The notes beneath the pieces are model-generated. The model made no database searches. It was not told the DNA's origin and saw only the letters and a list, made by a program, of their open reading frames with translations. From contig JADFZL010000005.1 of NCBI GenBank assembly GCA_015232575.1, positions 137,624 through 201,623 of the forward strand: DNA of 64,000 nucleotides, read 5' to 3'. This DNA comes from Candidatus Rifleibacteriota bacterium (GTDB lineage: Bacteria > Muiribacteriota > Ozemobacteria > Ozemobacterales > Ozemobacteraceae). Positions 35,461 to 44,443 of this stretch are shown here, one piece after another. The position numbers were made by a program, and so were the translations under genes. The first letter of the stretch is position 1, and the number at the start of each line of letters is the position of its first letter.

Positions 35461-36938
35461 GCGATAACACTTCAGAAAAAATAGTCACAGATGTAAATAA
35501 TGCAAATAATGTCAATATTAACATAAAAACAGATAATACAACTATCACAACGACTACAACTGTTCAAACTGAACCCTGGGATGAATCAAGAATGGTTGTA
35601 TTTCTTATCGGATTCTGTCTTTTGATTGAATCAGGTTTGATTTATTACCAGGCTGGTACAAACCAGATTGTCGTAACATCGATTACCGGTGTTTCAGGTA
35701 TACTTCTTCTGTTATTTGCCTGGCTTACTCCGATGGATGAAGACAGCGCAATCGAAACGTGGGATGACAGTCATTCCGGTGATGGTACAACTTCATCGCC
35801 ATCCCGTTCAGGCGAATTGCTTGCCAGGCAGACTCTGCAACCCGGCTCTTCAACAGATACGATTTCAGCACAACCGCTTTCCGGAACACAGCCTCAGGTG
35901 ACAGAACCATCTTCCGTTGCTCCATCGACTGTTCCTACAGCTGTTACTGCTGCGCCGCAGCCGTTCCAGCTTGAAGAAACTCAGCCTCTTTCATGGCTTG
36001 AAAGGCTTGCCAACGGATTAAAGAAAACCCGCAAATCATTTGTTGGAAGACTAAAAGAACTTGTACTTGGTAAAACAAAAATTGATCCGGAATTACACGA
36101 AGAACTTGAATCACTTCTTTTTGAAGCTGATGTAGGTGTAAAAACTGGACAGGAAGTGCTTAATCAATTGAAATTGCGTGTTGAGAAAGAGGAAATAAAA
36201 GACTCAAAAATCATTTTCAATATTATCCGTGATGAATTAAAGAAAAAGCTTACAACATTCAGTTTTGAACCTAATTTTAACAAAAATGGAATGACGGTTT
36301 TTCTGGTTATTGGTGTAAACGGCGTTGGAAAAACAACTACAATTGCAAAACTCGCACGTCATTACATAAAAGAAGGAAAAAAAGTCGTTCTTGCCGCTGG
36401 AGACACTTTCAGGGCTGCCGCGATTGAGCAGCTTTCCATCTGGGGAGAACGTGTCGGCGCAGAAGTAATCAAAGGCTCTGAGGGCGGAGATCCCGGAGCA
36501 CTGGTATTTGACGCAATTCATGCCGCGAAGAAACGAAATGCCGATCTTTTAATCATTGACACCGCCGGCAGAATGCATGTCAAAGCAAACCTCATGGATG
36601 AATTGAAAAAGATCCGCAAGATTGCCGAAAAAGAATCTGACGGCGGACCGCACGAGATTTTCCTTGTACTTGATTCAACAACCGGTCAGAATGCAGTTCA
36701 GCAGGCAAAACTTTTTCACGAAGCAATTCCAATCTCAGCACTTGTAATGACCAAACTCGACGGCACAGCCAAAGGCGGAGTTGTTTTCGCAGTACAGGAA
36801 CAGATCAGCGCCCCGGTAAAATTCATCGGAGTAGGCGAAAAGATGAGTGACCTGATGCCCTTCAACCCAGATCAATTCATCGAAGCCCTCTTCTCCGACG
36901 AAGAAAAATCCAAAAACAGCGACTACAAAGTTCTTTAA
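35457..36938 (+). CDS. ftsY: Signal recognition particle receptor FtsY with membrane-anchored N-terminus
   Basis: This 493-residue SRP receptor has a canonical C-terminal NG domain: four-helix N domain (from about 180), G1 GVNGVGKTTTIAKLA, DTFRAAAIEQL, DTAGRMH and TKLDGTAKGG. The N-terminal 180 residues are unusual. A Thr/Asn-rich start (TTITTTTTVQTE) is followed by two predicted membrane helices (about 44-62 VVFLIGFCLLIESGLIYY and about 67-86 VVTSITGVSGILLLLFAWL), then a Ser/Thr/Pro/Gln-rich linker of about 80 residues. Most FtsY proteins use an acidic amphipathic A domain, so this one seems to be permanently inserted in the membrane. It is translated with smc. Confidence 0.96.
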   Translation: MSDNTSEKIVTDVNNANNVNINIKTDNTTITTTTTVQTEPWDESRMVVFLIGFCLLIESGLIYYQAGTNQIVVTSITGVSGILLLLFAWLTPMDEDSAIETWDDSHSGDGTTSSPSRSGELLARQTLQPGSSTDTISAQPLSGTQPQVTEPSSVAPSTVPTAVTAAPQPFQLEETQPLSWLERLANGLKKTRKSFVGRLKELVLGKTKIDPELHEELESLLFEADVGVKTGQEVLNQLKLRVEKEEIKDSKIIFNIIRDELKKKLTTFSFEPNFNKNGMTVFLVIGVNGVGKTTTIAKLARHYIKEGKKVVLAAGDTFRAAAIEQLSIWGERVGAEVIKGSEGGDPGALVFDAIHAAKKRNADLLIIDTAGRMHVKANLMDELKKIRKIAEKESDGGPHEIFLVLDSTTGQNAVQQAKLFHEAIPISALVMTKLDGTAKGGVVFAVQEQISAPVKFIGVGEKMSDLMPFNPDQFIEALFSDEEKSKNSDYKVL

Positions 36939-37041
36939 ATCTTCCAATTCCTACCGATAAGGTTGCATCAGCGTTATCCTTGCTGAGCGCCTTGTTCATA
37001 TTTATGATTTCGATTGTTTACAGCTAAAAGGAGCATTAACT

Positions 37042-37668
37042 ATGGAACCCAGAATTCAAGAGATTTTCGAGGAATACCATATTCGTTCAGAAGCAGAGGC
37101 TAAAGTGTTGCAGAATCTTGTCTCTCTAACACCTGAAGAAATGCATCGCAGGATAGACGAGTTTCTGATCTGTGTTGGTCCGGCAACTGGTTCGCTTATC
37201 AACACAATCATTAAAGAATCAAAAGGACGTTCAATCCTTGAAGTTGGGACATCCTATGGTTACTCAACAATTTGGCTGGCTGAAGCAGCTCGGGAAACTG
37301 GTGGAAAAGTAACAACTCTCGAAATTCATCCGGGAAAAATAGAATTTGCACGTAAGAAGGTCGAAAAAGCCGGTCTTGGCGACTACGTTGATTTTCGTCA
37401 AGGCGATGCTCTGAGCATTATTCCAGAACTTTCGGGAAATTTCGATTTTGTTCTGCTAGATCTCTGGAAAGACTTGTACGTGCCATGTCTTAACTTGATT
37501 TATCCAAAGCTCAATCCTGGCGCCCTGATTGTTGCAGACAACATCATTCACCCTGAATCGGCCCGTAAAGACGCTCTTGAGTATCAGAAGAATATTCGTT
37601 CGCGAAAGGACATCACTTCTGTTCTGCTTCCAGTAGGCAGCGGAATTGAATTAAGCCGCTTCTGTTGA
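37042..37668 (+). CDS. SAM-dependent O-methyltransferase
   Basis: This 208-residue protein is of the caffeoyl-CoA O-methyltransferase-like class. It has SAM motif I ILEVGTSYGYSTIWLAEA, motif II TTLEIHPGKIEFARKKV, a QGDA segment, FDFVLLDLWKDLY (metal-binding Asp region) and GALIVADNII. It is a soluble cytoplasmic methyltransferase whose acceptor cannot be predicted. It has a good ribosome-binding site (AAAGGAGC) and no operon partner. Confidence 0.9.
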   Translation: MEPRIQEIFEEYHIRSEAEAKVLQNLVSLTPEEMHRRIDEFLICVGPATGSLINTIIKESKGRSILEVGTSYGYSTIWLAEAARETGGKVTTLEIHPGKIEFARKKVEKAGLGDYVDFRQGDALSIIPELSGNFDFVLLDLWKDLYVPCLNLIYPKLNPGALIVADNIIHPESARKDALEYQKNIRSRKDITSVLLPVGSGIELSRFC

Positions 37669-37738
37669 AAATTGCATAGGGAAAAAAATTATCATTCGCT
37701 GGCAATTGCATCAAGAGTAAATTTAGGTGTGATTATTT

Positions 37739-38656
37739 GTGCGTGTATCGACAGTGAACGTTCCTGCCGCTGGTGAAGGCGGAAATTCAAACGTTTTTGT
37801 TTTGTCTGTACTGGCATTGACACAGGTTATTACAGGCGGAACGTATCTTGTTGCGAAAATTGCACTGACTGAATTTGATCCGTTTACTCTTGGTTTGTTT
37901 CGATTTCTTCTTGCGGCAGCGATTTTTTTGCCGATACTGCATTTTTCATCCATTCTGAAATTGCCTGAAAGGGAAGACTGGACAAGTTTTTTTCTTATGG
38001 CCCTTCTTGCGGTGCCACTGAATCAAGGGTTATTCCTTTTTGGAATGAAATTTACATCTGCAGGCCATGGCGCGCTTCTATATGCAACAACACCGCTGCT
38101 TGTAATGCTTTTATCGTTCATGGGTGGAATGGAAGTTCTTAATTCCCGCAAAGTTACAGGTGTAATACTCGGATTTGCGGGAGTAGCAATCGTTTTGTCT
38201 GACAGAGAAAATTCAGGTGGTACCGCAACACTGACGGGCGATTTGCTTGTGTTTGGAGCAGTGCTGACATGGGCGCTCTATACTCTTGTCAACAAAAGAA
38301 TACTGAAAAAATACTCACCAATTTTTGCGACCGGAATTTCGCTTTCTCTTGGAGCTTTGATATTTATTCCAATCGGAATTCCTTCATTACTTAACTTTGA
38401 AATCAGCCGCATATCGTCATCGGGAATGCTATCACTGTTGTACATGGCAATTCTGACATCTGTCTTTGCATACCTTATATGGTCATGGGCTCTGAAAAGC
38501 GTTGAAGCAACTAAAGTTTCAGTATTATCAAACCTTCAGCCAGCAGTAGCGAGCGCCCTGGCATGGATTTTTTTAAACGAACCGATAACTCTGAAATTTG
38601 TTCTGGGTTTCATAGTAATTTTATGCGGAGTCATACTAACCCAGCGAAGCTCTTAA
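37739..38656 (+). CDS. DMT superfamily (EamA) transporter
   Basis: This 305-residue inner-membrane protein has ten predicted helices arranged as two EamA repeats (first from LTQVITGGTYLVAKIAL, second from LLVFGAVLTWALYTLVNKRIL). Such proteins export metabolites or amino acids; the substrate is not predictable. The GTG start has TTTAGGTG upstream. A terminator-type hairpin lies between it and the convergent OPT gene. Confidence 0.9.
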   Translation: MRVSTVNVPAAGEGGNSNVFVLSVLALTQVITGGTYLVAKIALTEFDPFTLGLFRFLLAAAIFLPILHFSSILKLPEREDWTSFFLMALLAVPLNQGLFLFGMKFTSAGHGALLYATTPLLVMLLSFMGGMEVLNSRKVTGVILGFAGVAIVLSDRENSGGTATLTGDLLVFGAVLTWALYTLVNKRILKKYSPIFATGISLSLGALIFIPIGIPSLLNFEISRISSSGMLSLLYMAILTSVFAYLIWSWALKSVEATKVSVLSNLQPAVASALAWIFLNEPITLKFVLGFIVILCGVILTQRSS

Positions 38657-38670
38657 TCATTTTTAAGTGA

Positions 38671-38724
38671 TTAAAAAATTCGCACATTTCTACTTATTAC
38701 TTAAAGACTGCAGAAATGTGCGAA
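38671..38724 (-). terminator. Terminator hairpin of the OPT/M42 operon
   Basis: A perfect 13-bp stem TTCGCACATTTCT (38679-38691) pairs with AGAAATGTGCGAA (38712-38724). Read on the minus strand it is followed by TTTTTT, so it terminates the transcript coming from the OPT gene. A small second hairpin (TTAATCA/TGATTAA, 38653-38673) could serve the convergent DMT gene. Confidence 0.8.
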
Positions 38725-38739
38725 GCTTAAAAGAAAAAT

Positions 38740-40575
38740 TCAGAGTAGTCCAGCGACTACCAGGGCGGCGATAAATACACCGACAAGACTTTCTCCGGCG
38801 ATGAAGCCCGAACTTACCGGAACAACGAACTGTTCTGCTTTTTCAGGGTCTTTCTGTTCCATTTTTAATGCAATAAAAGCACCAAGGAACATTGAGATGG
38901 TATTGTACGCTGGCGTTGTGAACGCAAGCCCAAGACCGGCTGCTGATGGAATATATTTTTTGTATTTTGGAAAATATTTCTCGAGAAGTACAATAACAAT
39001 TCCCAGAATTCCACCTACAAAAAGAGCAATCTGTGCAGTTGGATGCAACGTGCTGAAACCTTTTGCCATCAATTCTGCAACGCCTTTCCATGTTTGTGCA
39101 CCAGGTGCCGGCCACTGATCGGTTCCAAGAAGATCTGCTGTTGGAATCAGAAGACGGTAAGCAGGAACAACAAAAAGCGATCCGGCCAGCACACCAAAGA
39201 ACTGTGCCCAGAACTGTTTTTTCGGATCAGCTTTAAGAATGTAACCAGTCTTGAGATCGGTAAGAAGATCCGCCGAGTGAAGCCCTACTCCGCCGGTAAC
39301 ATTTGCTGTCATCAGGTTTGTCGTAGCATTTCCAGGGTCAAGTACTCCGAAGGTAATCTGAGTAATTTTTCCAAGGGCGCCTGTTGGAGTGGTATCTGTT
39401 TCGCCAGTTGCACGGCATGCAACAATAGCGATGAAGAAACCCATTATTATGGAAATCACTCCCATCCATATTTTAATTCCGAAAAGGAAATATTCAAGAA
39501 ATACTACTATCGGCGACAGAATAAGCATTCCAATAAAAAACCAATTCATTGGAACTTCTGATGCTTCATCAGTCTTTTTTTCCGAATCTCCACCGAAACC
39601 TGTTGTTACGCTTTGAACAGCTCTCAGAACCGTTTTCCACTGGAATGCAAATGCCAGCAAACCACTGGTAAGAATCATTGCCGAACCAAACCAGACGCTC
39701 CATGCTACGATGTTTTTGTAACCAAGCTTCGCATCAATGATTCCGTTTGAGTACAACCATGGCGCAAGAATGGCATAATTTATTATCGCGCCAAGCAACA
39801 TGCTCCATGCAGCTCTGAACCCCATGATTGCACCGGCTCCGAACATTATCAGACTTCCTTCAAGTGACAAAGTAAAATCTGATATCGGTCTGCCTGCGAG
39901 AGTCAAGCTGGAAAGTTTGATTTTTTCCGGAAGATTGAACGGCATCCAGGAAGCTTTAAGGTCTCTCAGCAATGCAACAACAGCGCCTGCAATTCCACCA
40001 TAGGTGAGAATTGTTGCCTTGCTGCTGTCTTTAGATGCACTGCTATTTATTATTTCTTCCTTTGATGGATAAAGCGCTCTGAGCGTTTCAGCACATGCAA
40101 TTCCTGTAGGGAACCTGAGTTGCTCATGATTAATCATCTGCTGTTTCATTGGAATAGCCATGACGACACCGAGCATTGCTATTGCAGATATCCAGAAAAA
40201 CATGTGCCAGCCATCCATAGGCTGTCCGGTGATCATCATCAATGCCGGAATAGCGGCAATTGTACCGCCTCCAGTCATATAACCGGCAGCGCTTGCGACT
40301 GACTTGGCAGCATTATTTTCGAGAATTCCAAAATCAGTCTTGATCACTCCGATTTTATGTAGTGTTTTAAACAATGCAAATGCAAGAATAGCGGCAGTTA
40401 TTGATACCCCAAGGCTCCATCCGGTTTTGAGAGCAACGTAAAGATTTGACAAACTCATGAAGCCACCAAGCAAAGCGCCTGTAATAACGGCTCTCAATGT
40501 CAACTGAGGCTGGTCAAAGTAACCAGGCGGAAATTCCGGACCGGTGCTTGTATTTTCTGATGAATTGCGTTCCAT
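38740..40575 (-). CDS. OPT family oligopeptide transporter
   Basis: This 611-residue integral membrane protein has about 14-16 helices and OPT family features: LRAVITGALLGGFMSLSNLYVALKTGW at the N-terminus, FPTGIACAETLRALYP, the VTGGVGLHSADLLTDLKTGY segment and a C-terminal SSGFIAGESLVGV. It imports small peptides or metal chelates. It follows the M42 aminopeptidase gene by 15 bp in the same operon, which favours peptide uptake and breakdown. Its ribosome-binding site is GGAG. Confidence 0.94.
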   Translation of the reverse strand: MERNSSENTSTGPEFPPGYFDQPQLTLRAVITGALLGGFMSLSNLYVALKTGWSLGVSITAAILAFALFKTLHKIGVIKTDFGILENNAAKSVASAAGYMTGGGTIAAIPALMMITGQPMDGWHMFFWISAIAMLGVVMAIPMKQQMINHEQLRFPTGIACAETLRALYPSKEEIINSSASKDSSKATILTYGGIAGAVVALLRDLKASWMPFNLPEKIKLSSLTLAGRPISDFTLSLEGSLIMFGAGAIMGFRAAWSMLLGAIINYAILAPWLYSNGIIDAKLGYKNIVAWSVWFGSAMILTSGLLAFAFQWKTVLRAVQSVTTGFGGDSEKKTDEASEVPMNWFFIGMLILSPIVVFLEYFLFGIKIWMGVISIIMGFFIAIVACRATGETDTTPTGALGKITQITFGVLDPGNATTNLMTANVTGGVGLHSADLLTDLKTGYILKADPKKQFWAQFFGVLAGSLFVVPAYRLLIPTADLLGTDQWPAPGAQTWKGVAELMAKGFSTLHPTAQIALFVGGILGIVIVLLEKYFPKYKKYIPSAAGLGLAFTTPAYNTISMFLGAFIALKMEQKDPEKAEQFVVPVSSGFIAGESLVGVFIAALVVAGLL

Positions 40576-40590
40576 TTATTCTGCTCCGGT

Positions 40591-41673
40591 TCAGGCAATA
40601 ATTTTATCAAACATTTTTGAGTCCAGCTTCATGATTACTTCGCAGACGAGCTCAATAGAGGCTTCGAAGTCTTTCAACGATAAGATTCCAACATGACTGT
40701 GCGCATATCTTACCGGTACTCCGATGACGATTGATGGTACACCATCTGCGTGAAGATGTGTAACCGCTGCATCTGTTCCACCGCTGTCACGAACTGCAAT
40801 CTGATGAGGAATCTTTTTGGAAACAGCCGTGTTTTTGAAGAGATTGAAAAGTGCTGGTCTGGTTATCATTGTCGGGTCAAATGCTCTGATCTGCGGACCT
40901 TTTCCCATTGCTCCCTGTACGAATTCGGCACATCCAGGCAAATCATCTGTCGGAGGACCTTCAAGAATTATTGCAATGTCAGGTTTTGCAAGATTCACCA
41001 TGGTTTTTGCGCCTCTTGTACCAACTTCTTCCTGAACTGTTCCGGCGGCGATAAGAGTATTCGGATGATTGTTCAATCTGCGCATGATTTCGATCATCAT
41101 TGCAACACCGACTCTGTCGTCAAAAGCTTTTCCACTTACTGCATCCGGAGCAGCCATTCTTGTAAATTCAACTGCCGGAATAATCGGAAGTCCCGGTTCG
41201 ATGCCCATTTCTAGAACTGTTGCCTTGTCTGTTGCGCCTACATCAATCACCATGCTCTTAGTTGCCATGATTTTTTCTTTATCAGCAGCCGAAAGATGGT
41301 GCGGCGGCATAGCTCCGATAACTCCCGGTACAACACCTTTTGCGGTGAGGATATTTACTCTGTGGGAAGGCAACACGTGTGCCCACCAGCCTCCAAGCGG
41401 AACAAATTTAACAAGTCCACCTTCCGTAATACCCTTAACCATGAGTGCAACTTCATCCATGTGTGCGGCAAGAAGAATTCTCGGTCCCTTTTTCGAACCT
41501 TCCTTCTCGACCATTATTCCACCATTTCTGTCGCGCTTAACTGTACCAAGTTTTCCAATAAGCTGCTCAATCTTTGATGCAACCTCTGATTCAAAACCCG
41601 GTGCCCCATTTAATTCAGAAAGCTCTTTTAAAAGCTTCAGAGAATCGTCTTTTCTAATTGTTGATTTTGCCAT
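40591..41673 (-). CDS. M42 family metallopeptidase (glutamyl/deblocking aminopeptidase type)
   Basis: This 360-residue dinuclear metal aminopeptidase has the M42 motifs: ILLAAHMDEVALMV (first metal His), GKAFDDRVGVAMMIE (bridging Asp), TVQEEVGTRGA (catalytic Glu pair), IILEGPPTDD and the C-terminal VRYAHSHVGILSLKDFE. These enzymes form large cytoplasmic tetrahedral complexes that trim short peptides. It is the first gene of an operon with the OPT transporter, so imported peptides are the likely substrates. Confidence 0.95.
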   Translation of the reverse strand: MAKSTIRKDDSLKLLKELSELNGAPGFESEVASKIEQLIGKLGTVKRDRNGGIMVEKEGSKKGPRILLAAHMDEVALMVKGITEGGLVKFVPLGGWWAHVLPSHRVNILTAKGVVPGVIGAMPPHHLSAADKEKIMATKSMVIDVGATDKATVLEMGIEPGLPIIPAVEFTRMAAPDAVSGKAFDDRVGVAMMIEIMRRLNNHPNTLIAAGTVQEEVGTRGAKTMVNLAKPDIAIILEGPPTDDLPGCAEFVQGAMGKGPQIRAFDPTMITRPALFNLFKNTAVSKKIPHQIAVRDSGGTDAAVTHLHADGVPSIVIGVPVRYAHSHVGILSLKDFEASIELVCEVIMKLDSKMFDKIIA

Positions 41674-41726
41674 TTTTTCTTTCCTTTATTTTTTTACAGA
41701 ATGATTATTTCTGATGATTTAATTTT

Positions 41727-41886
41727 CAGTGCTTATCAAAATCTTAACTATGGAGGCCAGCAAGGTAACTTTGATGTAGGTTGTCATCTCGAACGAATGT
41801 GAGAGATCTCCTTAAATGCGTGATTTCTCCCTCCGGTCGAAATGACATAGTTTAATAGCCCCTTTATTGAGATTTGCTTTACTTAG
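41727..41886 (-). repeat. Palindromic MITE-like element, full-length (copy 10)
   Basis: A reverse-orientation copy. It begins with CAGTGCTTATCAAAATCTTA, continues with the core TGTCATCTCGAACGAATGTG to CCGGTCGAAATGACA (41782-41847), and ends with TTGAGATTTGCTTTACTTAG. It separates the M42 operon from larC. Confidence 0.85.
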
Positions 41887-41931
41887 ATATTATGCGCTTA
41901 TGAGTACAATTCATTGCACCCGGAATAACAC

Positions 41932-43593
41932 CTACTTTTCTTCTTCGGGAATTTTTCTTAATGGGATGTGATTCTTTTCAGCTACTGTTTTTCTGGATTC
42001 ATATTCATAAATTGTACGTTGTTTTCCGTTGATTTCGATTATTTCTTTTGCCTGCATCTGAGCTCCCTGCCAGTTTTTCAGAGCTGACTTGCGTGAAAGA
42101 ACTGTTCTCTGAACAAGTTGCCGCCTTATTCCGAGAGTTGGAAGTTCATTGAAAATAAGAATTTCGATTTCATCAATTTGTTCCGGCGAAGTCATTACAG
42201 ACAGCTTATATCCGGGTCTGGACTTTTTCATGAAAATCGGACAGAAAGAAACATCGAGTGCGCCGGCATTCATAAGTTTTTCTGAAACATATCCCATAAG
42301 TTCACCGGTAACGTTATCCAGATTCGTTTCGAGAATGCCCACTCCTTCGATATCACGATTTGATGTTCCAGTTGCTGAATTTCCAAGAAAAGCCCGCAGA
42401 ACGTTTGGAATGCCGAAGTTTGCACTTCCCGCACCGTATCCAATCTTCTGATAGGCCATTCCCTTCGGAAAACCGGGTTTTGCAGACAACCCTGCCAGAA
42501 TCGCGGCACCAGTTGGCGTTGTCAGCTCTCCTGTAATGCCGGGTTCAGTAAATACCGGATAATTTTTGAGAAGTATGGCTGTTGCCGGAGCCGGAATCGG
42601 AAAAACTCCGTGTCTGCATCTGGTGAAACCGGTTCCAATATGTACCGGAGAAGTAAATACATTTGTAATACCCAGATCGTCAATGCAGATTGCCGTTCCA
42701 ACGATATCTGCAATGCTGTCTCTGGCTCCAACTTCGTGGAAATGTACCTTATCAGGCGTAGAACCGTGGACTGAAGCTTCTGCAATTGCAAGCTGATGAA
42801 AAATTGATAGAGCTATTTCTTTTGCATTTTCTGAAATTGCTGATTTTTCAATTAGAAGTTTGATATCAGAAAAGCCTCTGTGCGGAAGCTGCTGACGTTT
42901 CTGTGAACCAGACCTGTGTTCACGGTGCCTGTGTAAATACGAGTGCTTTTCTGCATGAGCTGCCGCATCAACAGAATTATGCGCGTGATCGTGGTTATGC
43001 TGATGAGACTTCTCATGATCATGAGTGTGGCCGTGATCGTGATCGTGATTATGAGTATGAGTATGATTGTGCTGATGCTGGTGATTTTGTTCATGAGCAT
43101 GTTCGTGAGTGTGATCGTGCTGATTACCATGAGCATGTTTATGTTCGTTATCATATTCGTGATCGTGATCATGTTCGTGTTCGTGTATATGATTGTGAAC
43201 ATGGGCATGCGCAGAATCATGCATTTGCTCGTGTCTGTGTTCATGTTCATGCTCATGCTCGTTGTCCTGACCATGCATGTGAACATTTTCGTGACTATGT
43301 TCATGGTTGTGGTCATGGTCATGGTCGTGGTCACGTTCCTGGCCATGGGCATGTTCATGAGTTTTATTGTCAGAGGCATAATAATCTTCATCATCACGCG
43401 AGTTAAAATATGTTGCTGAAATACTGTCTTTTAGACGTTTTTCAAGAATTATTTCAAGTTTTCCCTCTGGAAAATTTATGCTTTGAATGCCTTCTCTAAG
43501 TTTTTGGGCATCTGCTCCAAGGTCAACGAGTGATGCTACAGACATATTACCAGCAATGCCGGAAAAAGGGTCCCAGAAAAGTGTGGTCATCAT
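41932..43593 (-). CDS. larC: LarC, nickel-pincer cofactor nickel insertion protein, with His-rich insert
   Basis: LarC inserts nickel into the pyridinium dithiocarboxylate mononucleotide cofactor of lactate racemase, using CTP. The N-terminal part ([21 protein letters not shown]) and the C-terminal two thirds ([58 protein letters not shown]) are typical. Between them, residues 79-226 form an exceptional insert with about 57 histidines in 148 residues, mostly as HxH or HDHDH. This makes the protein 553 residues instead of about 400. The insert would bind many metal ions and may store nickel. Unlike Lactobacillus plantarum, no frameshift is needed. It overlaps larB; the second Met (43590) is slightly better spaced from GGAG. 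Confidence 0.95.
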   Translation of the reverse strand: MMTTLFWDPFSGIAGNMSVASLVDLGADAQKLREGIQSINFPEGKLEIILEKRLKDSISATYFNSRDDEDYYASDNKTHEHAHGQERDHDHDHDHNHEHSHENVHMHGQDNEHEHEHEHRHEQMHDSAHAHVHNHIHEHEHDHDHEYDNEHKHAHGNQHDHTHEHAHEQNHQHQHNHTHTHNHDHDHGHTHDHEKSHQHNHDHAHNSVDAAAHAEKHSYLHRHREHRSGSQKRQQLPHRGFSDIKLLIEKSAISENAKEIALSIFHQLAIAEASVHGSTPDKVHFHEVGARDSIADIVGTAICIDDLGITNVFTSPVHIGTGFTRCRHGVFPIPAPATAILLKNYPVFTEPGITGELTTPTGAAILAGLSAKPGFPKGMAYQKIGYGAGSANFGIPNVLRAFLGNSATGTSNRDIEGVGILETNLDNVTGELMGYVSEKLMNAGALDVSFCPIFMKKSRPGYKLSVMTSPEQIDEIEILIFNELPTLGIRRQLVQRTVLSRKSALKNWQGAQMQAKEIIEINGKQRTIYEYESRKTVAEKNHIPLRKIPEEEK

Positions 43594-44258
43594 TTACTCC
43601 GTTTTAATATTCTGATTGCAGCGACAGCGGCGCCAAAACCGTTGTCAATATTTGTCACAGTAACTCCGGCAGAACATGAATTCAGCATTCCGAGAAGCGC
43701 GGCTAAGCCGTGAAAAGAAGCGCCATAACCAACTGATGTCGGGACTGCAATAACCGGCGCCGAAACAAGCCCGCCAACAACACTTGGAAGAGCACCTTCC
43801 ATGCCTGCAACAACGATAACAACTTCTGCATTTTTAATTTTATCAAGACAGTTAAAAAGCCTGTGAATTCCGGCAACGCCTACATCGTAAATCCGTTCAA
43901 CTTCGGCTCCGCCAAATTCCAGTGTTATTGCAGCTTCTTCTGCAACTGAAATGTCAGATGTTCCAGCAGCAACAACAGCGGCTTTCCCAAGGCGAACATC
44001 AAATTTTTCCGGATACCATGCAAGTCCGGAATTCTTATCTGTACAGCACCCTGGAATTTCGCTCTTTAAAAGTGATATTGTTTTTTTGCTGCATCTTGTT
44101 GCAAGTGCGCAGCCTTTTGTTGAAACGAATTCATTGAATATATTCAGAACCTGCTTCGAAGTTTTGCCAGCTCCGAAAATAGCTTCAATAAATCCGGCCC
44201 TTTCCTCGCGCTCGAAGTCCGGTATTACTTCAGGTGTTGTCTTTTTCTTCATTTTCAC
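43590..44258 (-). CDS. larB: LarB, nickel-pincer cofactor biosynthesis carboxylase
   Basis: This 222-residue protein carboxylates and hydrolyses nicotinic acid adenine dinucleotide in the first step of nickel-pincer cofactor synthesis. The C-terminal half has the AIR-carboxylase (PurE-like) fold: [65 protein letters not shown]. The length is normal. It is translationally coupled to larC (overlapping stop and start). A palindromic repeat separates it from larE upstream. Confidence 0.95.
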   Translation of the reverse strand: MKMKKKTTPEVIPDFEREERAGFIEAIFGAGKTSKQVLNIFNEFVSTKGCALATRCSKKTISLLKSEIPGCCTDKNSGLAWYPEKFDVRLGKAAVVAAGTSDISVAEEAAITLEFGGAEVERIYDVGVAGIHRLFNCLDKIKNAEVVIVVAGMEGALPSVVGGLVSAPVIAVPTSVGYGASFHGLAALLGMLNSCSAGVTVTNIDNGFGAAVAAIRILKRSK

Positions 44259-44277
44259 ATTCCAGAATTATTTTTTT

Positions 44278-44440
44278 ACTAAGTACAGCAAACCTTGATA
44301 AAGGAGTCATTAAGCAATGTCATTTCGACCGAAGGGAGAAATCTCGCAGTTATGAAATCTCTCACATTCGTTCGAGATGACAGCCCAACCCAAAGTTAAC
44401 ACGCAATTTGTCCCATTATTTAAGTTTTTATGAACATAGC
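44278..44440 (+). repeat. Palindromic MITE-like element, full-length (copy 11)
   Basis: It starts ACTAAGTACAGCAAACCTT, has GTCATTAAGCAATG and the core TGTCATTTCGACCGAAGGGA to TTCGTTCGAGATGACA (44318-44382), then CAAAGTTAACACGCAATTTG and an end near GAACATAGC. It stops four bases short of the larE stop codon, so it lies between larE and larBC on their transcript. Confidence 0.85.
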
Positions 44441-44443
44441 TTT

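Noticed and set aside
41775-41850. Repeated TGTCAT...ATGACA hairpins considered as CRISPR repeats
   Set aside because: Copies are kilobases apart, in both orientations and without regular spacers, so they are dispersed palindromes and not an array.
42903-43419. Long plus-strand open frames opposite larC
   Set aside because: They are mirror images of the HDH-rich codon run in larC and encode only repetitive His/Asp/Arg or Met/Ile/Val sequence, with no independent signals.
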